A stretch of 64,000 nucleotides of DNA from Hydrogenovibrio sp. 3SP14C1 (GTDB taxonomy: Bacteria > Pseudomonadota > Gammaproteobacteria > Thiomicrospirales > Thiomicrospiraceae). The stretch spans positions 62,001 to 126,000 of the forward strand of contig NZ_JARTLM010000004.1 in NCBI RefSeq assembly GCF_029625905.1, read 5' to 3'. Positions 29,129-39,005 of the stretch are shown piece by piece (position 1 is the first letter of the stretch; each line of letters opens with the position of its first letter). The position numbers were made by a program, and so were the translations under genes. Under the pieces are notes generated by a model that saw only the letters and a list, made by a program, of their open reading frames with translations, was not told where the DNA came from and made no database searches.

Positions 29129-30572
29129 TGGGTTCACTTTTATTATATTGCCTAAATAGAACCATTGCGGCAAATACACCAGAAACCAAAATTATCAATA
29201 TAGATAACAAGATATCTTGTTCCCAATTTTTAAAAAATACAGATATTACCGCAACCGGCATTAAATAAAGCACAACTTTTATAATTTCTTTCCAAGGAAT
29301 ATTAAAACTTAACAATCGCTGAGAAGATTTTTTCATGATAATAAAGGAAACAAGCCACGCCGTGATTAAAGTAGCGACAACGCCAGCTTGCCATTCGTCG
29401 ATTCTCATCGCAACAAATACGCCAGACACTCCTATTAAACTTCCCCAAAAATAAGGCATAATATTTTTATGTGTTTTATATTCACTGTGAGCTGCATGAC
29501 TAAGAATATTAGTAAAAATCTTTATAAGTTCAATCACTACTCCAAACATTAAGAAAATATAAACCGAAGAAAACCGTTGATCTGCCAAAATGTTAACAAG
29601 ATATGGTGATAAGCACATCAACACAAACAACGCTCCTGTCACCATCGGCATAGTATTTGAGATAAATGCCTGAAAAACTTTTTCTCTATCTTTTTGTGTC
29701 TGAGCATCAGATAACCCTTTATAGAAATGTGCATGAAATACTTGCATCATTAATGACTCTACAGCACCCGCAAGACTCACGGCTAACGTCAATCCCAGAC
29801 CGATATATGCGAGTGCTTCTGCAGAAATTTCGGCTTCAACAATCAGCTTATAAAAATTCCCAAGAGACCATAATAAAAGTGTAGCTATCGATAATGGAAC
29901 AGTAAATCGAGCAATATTTCCAACATCTCTAATATTAAAGCTAGGAAGACTGATACTTTCCGATCTAGCCACAAATCTCAAAAAAAACATTAATGCCAAT
30001 AAAAAACCGATGCCTAACCCCGCTGCTTGCCCAACCAACCACCAAAACGCAGAAGAATTATAAGAAAGTATAAAAAACGATGCTAATGCTAAATATAGTA
30101 CTGTTGACAATAGAGTAAAAAATATAAATGCTTTTCGATAGAACAACAAATTTAACGATGGAATTAATGTCTGATTCCAAGTATTAAAAAAGACAAACAA
30201 ACTCACGGCAATAGAGAAATAAATCGTAGTTACAGTGCTACCTATATTCAAATAAATAAGCGCAAAAGGGGTTAAAAATGCGATGAATGAGACAAAAAGA
30301 ACATAAAAATTAAAAATAATAAAGTGCTGAAGCATCGTTCCTTGCTGTAGCCACTCATTTAATTTTCGATTTAGAAAACTTCCAACTGGATTTATTAATG
30401 CCAAACCAAAAAAAGTCGCTACAGCGAGCATTAAAATCAAATTTCCAACTTCGTTAACCGAAAGATTGGTGGTAAAAATTCTAACGGCTGCAAACAGCAA
30501 TAAAACTTGTATCAACTTGCCAAAAGCCAGTAAAAAAAGATCTGATTGTAAAAACAGCCCTAACTTTTTCAT
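29118..30572 (-). CDS. wzx: Wzx-type polysaccharide flippase
   Basis: 484 residues with about 12-14 hydrophobic segments of the MOP/polysaccharide transporter superfamily. The N-terminal pattern LGKLIQVLLLFAAVRIFTTNLSVNEVGNLIL is reduced here to its start, LGKLIQVL, and is typical of flippases. It would move the undecaprenyl-linked repeat unit across the inner membrane. Its start overlaps the end of the GT10 gene by 4 bases. Confidence 0.85.
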   Translation of the reverse strand: MKKLGLFLQSDLFLLAFGKLIQVLLLFAAVRIFTTNLSVNEVGNLILMLAVATFFGLALINPVGSFLNRKLNEWLQQGTMLQHFIIFNFYVLFVSFIAFLTPFALIYLNIGSTVTTIYFSIAVSLFVFFNTWNQTLIPSLNLLFYRKAFIFFTLLSTVLYLALASFFILSYNSSAFWWLVGQAAGLGIGFLLALMFFLRFVARSESISLPSFNIRDVGNIARFTVPLSIATLLLWSLGNFYKLIVEAEISAEALAYIGLGLTLAVSLAGAVESLMMQVFHAHFYKGLSDAQTQKDREKVFQAFISNTMPMVTGALFVLMCLSPYLVNILADQRFSSVYIFLMFGVVIELIKIFTNILSHAAHSEYKTHKNIMPYFWGSLIGVSGVFVAMRIDEWQAGVVATLITAWLVSFIIMKKSSQRLLSFNIPWKEIIKVVLYLMPVAVISVFFKNWEQDILLSILIILVSGVFAAMVLFRQYNKSEPNAV

Positions 30573-31576
30573 TTAATCAGTGTTTGATCGATTAAAGTAC
30601 GCACAAAGTAATCTGCCGAAAAACGCTCAGCTTTTTCTGATGCTAAAAATAACTCGATCTCATTTAAATAGTTCTCATATTCATGATCGGACATATTTAT
30701 TAAAAAACTATATAACGACTCATAGTTTGGAAAGTTTCTCATATCAATATAACAACTATTAGGAATATGATTATCTATATTATCAGCTCCCCAATATACT
30801 GGAACACAACCTGCCACAAAACAATCAAATATTTTTTCTGTAATATACCCAGAAATATCTCTAGCGTTTTCAAAACAAATCGCAAATTTATACTTTTCCA
30901 GAACTGGTTTTTTCTGCTCTACCTTTCCACGATATGATGGGAAAACTGGTGCCAACAATCTCGTCAAAGGTTTGATTTTGTTTAATGCTCTGATGAGCTT
31001 AGGTCCAGAAAAATGATAACTATCCCAACCAATACCGTACAAATCAAATTGATCCAGATGATTTGCTTCAAACCACTGAATGATTTCAACTCTTTTAGAA
31101 TAAAGCTCTAAAGAATGGTTCACTTTTTTATTTCCCGCAATCAAAGTACACAGTTTTTCTTTTTTTGAGAGGTCCTTGGAAATTCTTTTTGGAATTATAA
31201 AAGAGAAGTTCATCTTAAAATATTTTACATTATCAATAAGATCATCATTCCAAGTAAATACTTTATTAAATGCCTTGTGTTTTTCAGTATCCCAATTATC
31301 TGGACGAATAAGTTCACTTTCAAACAGCAACAGGTAGGACTTAGCATGCTCGGTTATCGGAGGCAGCTGTTTAGGCATTTCATTATAGAACACAATATCG
31401 GAATTCGATGAAGGATGAATGTCCGACGTCGCCAAGTCATACCCTTTCTCCAGCAACTTTGCTTTTAGTAAATAAAATGGATATAAACAATTATCTCTAT
31501 TAAGTACTGCATTATGCAAATCAAATAATCGATTTGCTTGGTAAGCATTAGGAACAACAATTGAGGCTTTAATCAA
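30569..31576 (-). CDS. Family GT10 (fucosyltransferase-like) glycosyltransferase
   Basis: About 335 residues. The C-terminal half shows the GT10 signature: KYKFAICFENARDISGYITE, then KIFDCFVAGCVPVYWGADNI. Family members transfer L-fucose from GDP-fucose, mostly in alpha-1,3 linkage. Because this locus makes GDP-colitose rather than clearly GDP-fucose, the donor may be GDP-L-colitose; this is inference. The start is probably the TTG at 31576, with AGGA upstream, overlapping the previous stop; a TTG at 31597 is the alternative. No ATG is available nearby. Confidence 0.83.
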   Translation of the reverse strand: MIKASIVVPNAYQANRLFDLHNAVLNRDNCLYPFYLLKAKLLEKGYDLATSDIHPSSNSDIVFYNEMPKQLPPITEHAKSYLLLFESELIRPDNWDTEKHKAFNKVFTWNDDLIDNVKYFKMNFSFIIPKRISKDLSKKEKLCTLIAGNKKVNHSLELYSKRVEIIQWFEANHLDQFDLYGIGWDSYHFSGPKLIRALNKIKPLTRLLAPVFPSYRGKVEQKKPVLEKYKFAICFENARDISGYITEKIFDCFVAGCVPVYWGADNIDNHIPNSCYIDMRNFPNYESLYSFLINMSDHEYENYLNEIELFLASEKAERFSADYFVRTLIDQTLIK

Positions 31577-32510
31577 AGTTAATTCTTTCCTGTTCAAAAA
31601 CTAATGGTCTATCTAATACTTGAGTGTAAATTTGTCCAATATACTCGCCTAAGATTCCAATAAAAAACAATAAAACAGCGAACGCAAACGATCCTCCAAT
31701 AACTAGTGGAGCAACCCCAACAGGCACTTGATCCCAATAAATTATTTTCACGATTAAATACACCAATCCAATCAAAAATGAAAGTATGCCTACCATGACG
31801 CTCAAAAAAATTGCCATTCTTAATAAGATTTTAGAATTGTTTATTAAACCTAAAATACCTATATCATAAAGCGTATAAAAGTTGTTTTTGGTTAGCCCTC
31901 TAATTCTAACAGGCTGATCATATTTTACTTTTTTTACTTTAAACCCAACTTCAGCGACCATGCCTCTAAAAAAAGGATAAGGATCCCTAATCGACTTCAG
32001 AGCATTAATGGCTTTCCTGTCATACAACCCAAACCCTGTAAAGTTTTTAAACACATCTACTTCGGATAACTTATGCAATACCGAATAGTAAAGTTCACGA
32101 ACTTTATACATTAGCTTATGCTCAGAACTACTTCCCTTAACTCCAAGCACGATATTATGACCGTTTTCATACTCAGCTATGAACTTGGGAATCAAGCTAG
32201 GTGGATCTTGCAAATCCGCAACAACCAGCATAACAACATCGCCTGATGCTTGAGTTAAGCCATATACAGGAGAACGAATATGTCCAAAATTTCTTGAATT
32301 AACAATGATCTTTAATTGCTTATCCCTTGAAGCAATCTCCTTAAGAATATCTAGCGTTTTATCCGTAGATGCATTGTCAATAAAAATATGTTCATAATCA
32401 TAACCGGGTAATTGAGCACTAATCACATCTTTAACTTGCTCATATAACTCTTTGACATTGCCTTCTTCGTTATAACATGGGGTTACAATACTAATTAATT
32501 TTTGTTGCAT
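31569..32510 (-). CDS. GtrB-type polyprenyl-phosphate glycosyltransferase
   Basis: 313 residues. The GT2 domain has ISIVTPCYNEEGNVKELYEQ, IFIDNASTDKTLDIL, the DxD-type VVADLQDPP and a conserved RDPYPFFRGM. Two C-terminal membrane helices (about residues 225-255 and 265-295) end in GILGEYIGQIYTQV, the standard GtrB/DPM1-like layout. The family loads a hexose on undecaprenyl phosphate in the cytoplasm. It follows a GtrA gene with a 20-base overlap. The ATG at 32510 has AAAGG 7 bases upstream. Confidence 0.9.
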   Translation of the reverse strand: MQQKLISIVTPCYNEEGNVKELYEQVKDVISAQLPGYDYEHIFIDNASTDKTLDILKEIASRDKQLKIIVNSRNFGHIRSPVYGLTQASGDVVMLVVADLQDPPSLIPKFIAEYENGHNIVLGVKGSSSEHKLMYKVRELYYSVLHKLSEVDVFKNFTGFGLYDRKAINALKSIRDPYPFFRGMVAEVGFKVKKVKYDQPVRIRGLTKNNFYTLYDIGILGLINNSKILLRMAIFLSVMVGILSFLIGLVYLIVKIIYWDQVPVGVAPLVIGGSFAFAVLLFFIGILGEYIGQIYTQVLDRPLVFEQERINFD

Positions 32511-32856
32511 AAACATACCTTTGATTAAAAACAAATCCTAAACCAGCAATTAAAAGTACTGCAATAAAACTCGCAATATACAAGTTAACACCATAATATT
32601 TCATGACTGCTATTATCACTACATTCAAGGAATATAACACCATATAAAAGCCTACAAAACGAATAAAGTAACGTCCAGACCAAGACCTATTATTAAAAAC
32701 AAACCGCCCATAAGAACGATAGTTAAATACGACCCCTAAAATAGTCGCAACTAGCACCGAAACAGCATAATGAACTCCCAAAAAAAGCAATGCGATTACT
32801 ACTAGATAACCAAATAGTGTGTTAAGCCCTCCTACGAGTAAATACTTAATATACAT
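32491..32856 (-). CDS. GtrA-family membrane protein (sugar-lipid flippase)
   Basis: 121 residues with four membrane helices. YLLVGGLNTLFGYLVVIALL at the start, then GVVFNYRSYGRFVF after TM2 and GLGFVFNQRYVY at the end are the GtrA family signature. It is thought to flip the undecaprenyl-phosphate hexose made by GtrB. It lies directly between gtrB and a large polytopic protein, completing a three-gene set. Confidence 0.9.
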   Translation of the reverse strand: MYIKYLLVGGLNTLFGYLVVIALLFLGVHYAVSVLVATILGVVFNYRSYGRFVFNNRSWSGRYFIRFVGFYMVLYSLNVVIIAVMKYYGVNLYIASFIAVLLIAGLGFVFNQRYVYATKIN

Positions 32857-32858
32857 AA

Positions 32859-34787
32859 TTATCTTTGTTTTTGGACGGTTCTTTGTTGCAAGACCAAAAT
32901 AATAATTAAAATAAAAATAATCAAGTAGGCCAAGCTAAATGAAATGTACGCAGTAAGGGGGTCAAATCTAAACTTAACCTCATAGCTTCCTTTATTAGGA
33001 ATCACAACCCCCATAAAGATTCCATTTACTTTTACTAATTTATGTTTTTCTCCATTAATGTAGACATTCCAGCCTGGAGCATATGGTGAATTAAACGAAA
33101 TTAAAGCACTATTTGATGATACTAATTCAATTTTTGTCTCATTAGGGGACACAAGTATACTATTGATTTTATAGTTAAAACTCTCATCTAGACTAAAATT
33201 TATTGAACTATCATCAACACCAAAACTCGGAAAAAAATACGTTATATTTTTTGTATACTTTGGATAAAACGTATTATCGGTATCAGCTGAAATTCTTTGA
33301 TAAGGATCGCTCTGTTTAACATCTCTCGTCACAGAAACAACTTCCTCTATAAAATCAAATCCTTTAAATTGCCAGTACCAAGGGTTACCTAAATTATTAT
33401 AGCCATGGTTATACAGCATCTTTTTTAATACCCAGTCATCATTAAAGCTGTAAAAACTGGGGTTATTAGGTACCATGAATCGTTTATTTTCTGTGAACTC
33501 TACACTTTTAACTCTATTTTCAACTTTCTGGGCATAAAAACTATCATTAAGGTGTGGGGTGAATGCATAAAAAAAGTACAAAATATTTGTTAAGATTAAA
33601 ATAAACGCATATTTAACAAAATATGTTTTTAAAAAATAACTTGTCTTTTCTAGACGATAAGTTGTAATAAAAATTAGTGCTATACATGTATAAAAAAGTC
33701 CCAACGCCATCCACCTATTTGCGTTGAATATTGGAATTTCATTAATGTAGTGCGTTATACCTAAACTTAAAGAGCTGGCATAGAATACCCCCACCACTCC
33801 AACAAAAAACCAAAAAACTTGATTCTTTGTAACATTCAAATATCTTGAAAACAGTGTCAGAATGAAAGCAAATCCTACTAATAAACCTACACCTTGTACC
33901 CATGTTCTATAACTAGCTAGCCTAGGGTCAATAACATTGACCAGTGCCTGAAAGACACTGTGGTAACCAAATGTTGCAGGTTGAACCCCCATACTTCTCA
34001 GTCTTGGTTCAACATTAATAAAGTCCCCATTAAACAATGAATAGTTAAATTTCAAGTCCATTATTCCTGGAAGCATAAATAGCAAATATATAATTGCCAT
34101 GAAGCACAACATGAAAAACACTTGGATATAAAATGTTTTTTGCTTCTCACCAATGGAAAGTGCATACAAAACAACAAGAACACCATTGACAAAATTCATC
34201 CATGGATAACCTGCCACAAGAAAACATCCTGATATCGAACCGATCAAGGCTACTGGGACAAAGGAATATCTTCCTTCACGAACAAGGTGAACAAATAACA
34301 GTAGCCATGGAAAACCAGAAAGTGAAACTACAAATGATATTTGACCTGTAAATGTAATTAGCACGCTTAATACATATGCAACAGTTCCAAAAGCAGCTAT
34401 CTGATAGGAAATCCCAATCTTTTTAAAATAGAGATAAACTCCTATCCCGCCAAATAATATATAAGATTGAACCATCCATTCGAAAACAATAGCTGGATTG
34501 AATATTTGAGCTAGAAAAACAAATAATAATTGAAAAGGTGTAAACAACCCAGAAAGGTTCAAGTTAGGAAAAAAAACTCCTGACTGGATAAAAGGATTCC
34601 AAAATGGTATATATCCACTGCTAATGGCATCTGTAAAATATAAAAAATTTACAAAAATTAGGTCATGTGTATCCCAACCTGTCGTACCATGACCTGTCAA
34701 ATTTGGGTGAAAAAACAATAGAGATATAACAATTAAATAAACCAATACGAAATAATCATTTTCAACAATTTTATAAAAATTACGCAT
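32859..34787 (-). CDS. YfhO-like polytopic membrane protein, probable GtrC-type glycosyltransferase
   Basis: 642 residues with about 12 hydrophobic segments and a C-terminal periplasmic domain. The N-terminus (HPNLTGHGTTGWDTHDLIF; then PFWNPFIQSGVFFPNLNLSG) resembles GT-C and YfhO-family proteins, with an acidic residue pair in the first loop. YSPYAPGWNVYINGE-like sequence (FNSPYAPGWNVYINGEKHKL) near the C-terminus is the YfhO domain signature. With GtrA and GtrB it would add a side-branch sugar to the polymer in the periplasm. It overlaps the previous stop by one base (TAATG). Confidence 0.78.
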   Translation of the reverse strand: MRNFYKIVENDYFVLVYLIVISLLFFHPNLTGHGTTGWDTHDLIFVNFLYFTDAISSGYIPFWNPFIQSGVFFPNLNLSGLFTPFQLLFVFLAQIFNPAIVFEWMVQSYILFGGIGVYLYFKKIGISYQIAAFGTVAYVLSVLITFTGQISFVVSLSGFPWLLLFVHLVREGRYSFVPVALIGSISGCFLVAGYPWMNFVNGVLVVLYALSIGEKQKTFYIQVFFMLCFMAIIYLLFMLPGIMDLKFNYSLFNGDFINVEPRLRSMGVQPATFGYHSVFQALVNVIDPRLASYRTWVQGVGLLVGFAFILTLFSRYLNVTKNQVFWFFVGVVGVFYASSLSLGITHYINEIPIFNANRWMALGLFYTCIALIFITTYRLEKTSYFLKTYFVKYAFILILTNILYFFYAFTPHLNDSFYAQKVENRVKSVEFTENKRFMVPNNPSFYSFNDDWVLKKMLYNHGYNNLGNPWYWQFKGFDFIEEVVSVTRDVKQSDPYQRISADTDNTFYPKYTKNITYFFPSFGVDDSSINFSLDESFNYKINSILVSPNETKIELVSSNSALISFNSPYAPGWNVYINGEKHKLVKVNGIFMGVVIPNKGSYEVKFRFDPLTAYISFSLAYLIIFILIIILVLQQRTVQKQR

Positions 34788-35785
34788 TATCGACTCAGTT
34801 TAATTTGATTTAACACTTGATATACCCTATTCCCATAAGAGTCATTTTCCCTTGATTTTTTTTGCCCCTGATTTCTGATTTTTTCTCGCTCAAAATCATT
34901 ATTTAAATAGTATTCAATTTGTAAGGCTGCCTCCTCAACGTTTGAGTAGCAAACAATTTCACTTCCAATATCAAAATGCCTTTCAAGTGCAGGTACGTAA
35001 TCTGATAACTGAAAACCACCGAAGAATGGGATTTCAAAATTTCTCGCTTTAATTTGGCTATTAGATTTTTTAGATCTAAGCATCAATAGCATCGATTTAA
35101 GTGAAGAAAAAAGGTAACGGATATCATAACTATTACTATTAGAAATATTTAGATTAATTTTAGATTCTGAAAATAACTTCGTCATAGCTTCGGCACTGAG
35201 TGGACCATTAGGCCATCCATTACCAAATGCTTCAACTGCAATTCCATTGTGAGCTAGCTGTTTTATAAACCACGCTCTATATGGATGATAACCACCGACA
35301 AAAGAAACATCATATTTATATGCCTTGGCTTCTTCAAATTCTTCATACGCGTCAATCGCAGCCCATTGACTTAAAAAAACATTGTCTTGGCCTATTGCTT
35401 TATATTTAGTTAGTGAATATACATCTGTTGTGATACACAAAGAAAAATCATTTGCATAATGCCTTGTAAAGTCGTCAAAACGCCACTGATCGTCACCAAA
35501 CCAATTAACAGTTATATACTTTTCTTTCAAAGACTTTAACGTTTCATGTTTGAATTGATCTTGATACAAACAAAAAAATATTAAATCGGGTTTGACTTGG
35601 TCAGCTGCATCCAATAGTTTCTGCTGCAATAATTCCTTATCCGTAAGAAGGTCATCATAATAAAACCCAACAACTTCATGCCCCAGTTTCTCAAAGCTAT
35701 GCTTAAATCCATCCTGACCGATTAAATTGAGTCCTCTCGATTGGATTCCATAATCATACTGAAGATCTACATACAAAATCCTCAT
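34787..35785 (-). CDS. CgeB-like glycosyltransferase family 1 protein
   Basis: 332 residues of GT-B type related to the CgeB/glycosyl-transferase 1 family. The N-terminus MRILYVDLQYDYGIQSRGLN is followed by PDLIFFCLYQD and NWFGDDQWRFDDF; the C-terminal donor part has KINLNISNSN, KARNFEIPFFGGFQLSDY and a glutamate-rich end. Its donor is unknown. It follows colD by 5 bases. The ATG at 35785 is used; an ATG at 35797 overlapping colD is possible. Neither has a clear ribosome-binding site, consistent with coupling. Confidence 0.8.
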   Translation of the reverse strand: MRILYVDLQYDYGIQSRGLNLIGQDGFKHSFEKLGHEVVGFYYDDLLTDKELLQQKLLDAADQVKPDLIFFCLYQDQFKHETLKSLKEKYITVNWFGDDQWRFDDFTRHYANDFSLCITTDVYSLTKYKAIGQDNVFLSQWAAIDAYEEFEEAKAYKYDVSFVGGYHPYRAWFIKQLAHNGIAVEAFGNGWPNGPLSAEAMTKLFSESKINLNISNSNSYDIRYLFSSLKSMLLMLRSKKSNSQIKARNFEIPFFGGFQLSDYVPALERHFDIGSEIVCYSNVEEAALQIEYYLNNDFEREKIRNQGQKKSRENDSYGNRVYQVLNQIKLSR

Positions 35786-35790
35786 ATTAA

Positions 35791-36963
35791 TCAACATAGC
35801 AACTTGTGTAAGTCAGATATTTTTTCTTTAATATCAATTTGATGATTTCCTACGAATAAACCATACTGATCTATATATTCGGCACTCTCTAAAGAACCGG
35901 CCACTTCATAATCAAAGTATTCCAAAACCTCTTTGTTCTTCAAGAAATTTCCCGTTACAATTGGCCGGCATTCGATGTCGTTTTCTTGTAATTTAGTGAC
36001 TATCTCCTTACGCGTATAAGGTGAATTTTCTTTAAGCACTAACGAAAAACCAAACCAACTACTTTTTTCAGTTTCTTTTTGTATTTGAATGTATGGATGG
36101 TCTTTAAAAAGCGACACAAACAATTTTGCATTTTCCTGTCTAGCTTGAATAAAGCTTGGGAGTTTTTTAAGTTGTTCAATACCAATTGCACCACTCATTT
36201 CTAGCGGGCGCACGTTATACCCAGGTAAAACAAATTTAAAGGCTTCTTCAAACGGGTCATCACTCTTTGTGCCTGAAACCAGGTTATGCTTAGGTAGATT
36301 TCGAGTCCAGCCATGTGCTCGTATTGCTAATAGAATATGGTATAACTCTTCATCATCAGTCACCACACACCCGCCTTCCATTGTTGCAATATGATGGCTA
36401 AAGAAAGAACTGTATGTGCCCATTACACCAAAAGTGCCAGCTTGTTTACCTTGGTATGTAGCCCCCATCGATTCACAATTATCTTCTAATAAAGTGATGT
36501 TTTTACCTTCAATCATCTGTTTGATTTGATTAAAGTCGTTGGGGTTACCTAATAAGTTAACCATTAAAATAGCTTTTGTTTTATCAGTTATTGCTGCTTC
36601 TAACTTCGTTAAATCAATATTTAGGGTTTCGCGATCAATATCAACAAACTTTACTTTTAGACCATATTGCTGCAAAGGAAAATAGGTTGTTGACCATGAA
36701 ACAGCTGGAACAATCACTTCGTCACCTCGTTGCAATTTTAATGACTCATTCTTTGTGAAAAATAATGATGCAATCATTAATAAATTCGCTGTCGAACCAG
36801 AACTTACCATTAATGCATACTTTGAACCGAAAAATGCTGCAAAATCCTGTTCATATTGAGCAACATGCTTACCCATTGTAAACATATCTGAATCAATGAC
36901 GGTTTGAATTGCGGCGAGTTCTTTTTCATCCCAAGTACTACTCGCTAATGAATAATTAGACAT
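35791..36963 (-). CDS. colD: GDP-4-keto-6-deoxy-D-mannose 3-dehydratase ColD
   Basis: 390 residues of the DegT/DnrJ/EryC1 PLP family. The active-site segment reads SSFFSHHIATMEGG, with histidine in place of the lysine that binds PLP in aminotransferases; this His is the hallmark of ColD, which removes the 3-hydroxyl using PLP and glutamate. Other ColD-like features are PAVSWSTTYFPLQQYGLKVK, NLLGNPNDFNQI, RAHGWTRNLP, GYNVRPLEMSGAIGIEQLKK and CRPIVTGNFLKN. It overlaps the preceding SDR gene by one base (TAATG) and lies next to gmd, completing a GDP-colitose pathway. Confidence 0.93.
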   Translation of the reverse strand: MSNYSLASSTWDEKELAAIQTVIDSDMFTMGKHVAQYEQDFAAFFGSKYALMVSSGSTANLLMIASLFFTKNESLKLQRGDEVIVPAVSWSTTYFPLQQYGLKVKFVDIDRETLNIDLTKLEAAITDKTKAILMVNLLGNPNDFNQIKQMIEGKNITLLEDNCESMGATYQGKQAGTFGVMGTYSSFFSHHIATMEGGCVVTDDEELYHILLAIRAHGWTRNLPKHNLVSGTKSDDPFEEAFKFVLPGYNVRPLEMSGAIGIEQLKKLPSFIQARQENAKLFVSLFKDHPYIQIQKETEKSSWFGFSLVLKENSPYTRKEIVTKLQENDIECRPIVTGNFLKNKEVLEYFDYEVAGSLESAEYIDQYGLFVGNHQIDIKEKISDLHKLLC

Positions 36964-37880
36964 TATTTAAATTCCTTAAAATATTCAAATGTTTGGTTTA
37001 GGCCATCTTCCAATGAGGTTATATAGTGCCAACCGAATTCTTTTAACAGGGAATCATCAATTAATTTTTGTTTCATTCCAACCGGTTTCGACAAGTCATG
37101 AACAAATTCACCTTTAAAACCAACCACTTTTGCTATAGCTTGATAATACTCATTAATCGTGTAGTCATGCCCTAAACCAACATTGATATTTTGAGGCATT
37201 TCCTCAAATCTTGGGATCGCATAAAATACAAAATCAGCCAAGTCTCCCGCATACATAAATTCTCTTCTAGCAAGACCATCTCCCCATATTTCAATGGTTT
37301 CTTTGCCTTGCTCTTTCGCTTCAGAAATTTTACGAATCACAGCCGGAATCATATGCGAGTGGTTTGGATCAAACTTGTCATGTCTTCCGTATAAATTACA
37401 TGGAATAATGGTTTTATATAGGTAGTTACTATCTTCTCTTTGTATATATTCACATAGACGTGTACTCGTGACCTTAGCTAAAGCATACCCTTCATTAGTG
37501 GGTTCTAACTCACCTTTAAGTATTAATTCTTCAGCAAGAGGGTTTAAGGCATCCCTAGGGTACATACAGGAACTGCTTAAATTCAAGAATTTCGTAACCC
37601 CAACATCTTTTGCAGCAGTCAGAATGTTCAATCCCATCTGCATATTATCAACCAAAAACCTGACTGGCTCAGCAATATTCGCCTGAATGCCACCCACAAC
37701 ACCTGCCGCGTGAATAATCATATCTGGTTTATTTTCAGATAAATAACGCTTAACCATTGATGCATCTAATAAATTTAATTCAGCACGATTTGGTGTCAAT
37801 ATTTCATAACCTGAAGCGAGGTGGTGTTCCAGTATATTTTGACCAACCATTCCGCCAGAACCTGTAATTAACAATTTCAC
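36963..37880 (-). CDS. colC: GDP-colitose/GDP-fucose synthase family epimerase-reductase (ColC/Fcl)
   Basis: 305 residues, extended SDR. It has GSGGMVGQNILEHH at the start, the catalytic Ser-Ser-Cys SSSCMYPRD, Tyr-Lys YALAK and His PNHSHMIPAV, the set used by GDP-fucose synthase for C3/C5 epimerisation and C4 reduction. ColC is a close relative acting at C5 and C4 of the 3,6-dideoxy-4-keto sugar. Because colD follows directly, GDP-L-colitose synthase is the better guess, but GDP-fucose synthase cannot be excluded from sequence alone. Confidence 0.85.
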   Translation of the reverse strand: MKLLITGSGGMVGQNILEHHLASGYEILTPNRAELNLLDASMVKRYLSENKPDMIIHAAGVVGGIQANIAEPVRFLVDNMQMGLNILTAAKDVGVTKFLNLSSSCMYPRDALNPLAEELILKGELEPTNEGYALAKVTSTRLCEYIQREDSNYLYKTIIPCNLYGRHDKFDPNHSHMIPAVIRKISEAKEQGKETIEIWGDGLARREFMYAGDLADFVFYAIPRFEEMPQNINVGLGHDYTINEYYQAIAKVVGFKGEFVHDLSKPVGMKQKLIDDSLLKEFGWHYITSLEDGLNQTFEYFKEFK

Positions 37881-37886
37881 TTACTA

Positions 37887-39005
37887 TTACTCCACCGAGA
37901 CCGGGATATCATGACCGTTTTGTTTTAGTAATGCATAGCGCTGTGCGACTTTTAAGTCTTCAGACACCATCTCAGCACACATCTCTTGCACGGTGATTTC
38001 TGGTGTCCAGCCAAGTTTTTGTTTTGCTTTGCTTGGATCACCGAGCAAAGTTTCAACTTCTGCAGGTCGGAAATAACGTGGATCGATTTGTACAATGACA
38101 TCACCTATTTTCAATGCAGGCGCTTTATCGCCTTCAATAGCTGTAATGGTGGCTTTTTCATGAATGCCTTCACCGGTAAATTCTAACTTTAGCCCCAATT
38201 CTTCAGCCGACCAGCTAATAAACTGGCGAACTGAGTATTGCACGCCCGTGGCAATAACAAAATCATCTGGTTGGTCTTGTTGTAACATCATCCATTGCAT
38301 GCGCACATAATCTTTGGCATGACCCCAGTCACGTAATGCATCAATATTTCCCATATACAAGCACGACTCTAAGCCTTGGGCAATATTGGCTAATCCTCGG
38401 GTGATTTTTCGGGTCACAAAGGTTTCGCCTCGGCGCGGGGATTCATGATTAAATAAAATGCCATTACAGGCATACATTCCATAAGATTCACGGTAGTTAA
38501 CGGTAATCCAGTAAGCATACATTTTAGCTGCGGCATAAGGCGAACGCGGGTAGAAAGGAGTCGTTTCTTTTTGAGGAGTTTCTTGGACTTCACCATACAG
38601 CTCTGAAGTTGAAGCTTGGTAAAATTTGGTTTTCTTTTCTAAGCCTAATAGACGAATGGCTTCTAGTAAGCGCAAAGTACCTATTGCATCGACATCTGCG
38701 GTGTATTCCGGTGACTCAAACGACACAGCAACATGCGATTGCGCGCCTAAGTTATACACTTCATCCGGTTGCACTTCTTGCAGAATGCGTGTTAGGTTAG
38801 AAGAATCAGTTAAATCACCGTAATGCAGTATAAAGTTTGCATTATCAACATGAGGGTCTTGAAAGATATGATCAACACGCTGAGTGTTAAATGAAGAAGC
38901 TCGACGTTTAATGCCGTGAACCTCATAACCTTTTTCTAATAAAAATTCCGCTAAATAGGAACCATCTTGACCTGTAACACCAGTAATAAGGGCTTTTTTC
39001 TTCAT
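37887..39005 (-). CDS. gmd: GDP-mannose 4,6-dehydratase
   Basis: 372 residues, full length. [20 protein letters not shown] is the NADP-binding start, [14 protein letters not shown] holds the catalytic Thr/Ser-Glu region, [16 protein letters not shown] holds the Tyr-Lys pair, and [19 protein letters not shown] is the Gmd signature. It forms GDP-4-keto-6-deoxy-mannose, the branch point to colitose here. It overlaps the Nudix gene by 4 bases (ATGA) and precedes colC by 6. Confidence 0.96.
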   Translation of the reverse strand: MKKKALITGVTGQDGSYLAEFLLEKGYEVHGIKRRASSFNTQRVDHIFQDPHVDNANFILHYGDLTDSSNLTRILQEVQPDEVYNLGAQSHVAVSFESPEYTADVDAIGTLRLLEAIRLLGLEKKTKFYQASTSELYGEVQETPQKETTPFYPRSPYAAAKMYAYWITVNYRESYGMYACNGILFNHESPRRGETFVTRKITRGLANIAQGLESCLYMGNIDALRDWGHAKDYVRMQWMMLQQDQPDDFVIATGVQYSVRQFISWSAEELGLKLEFTGEGIHEKATITAIEGDKAPALKIGDVIVQIDPRYFRPAEVETLLGDPSKAKQKLGWTPEITVQEMCAEMVSEDLKVAQRYALLKQNGHDIPVSVE

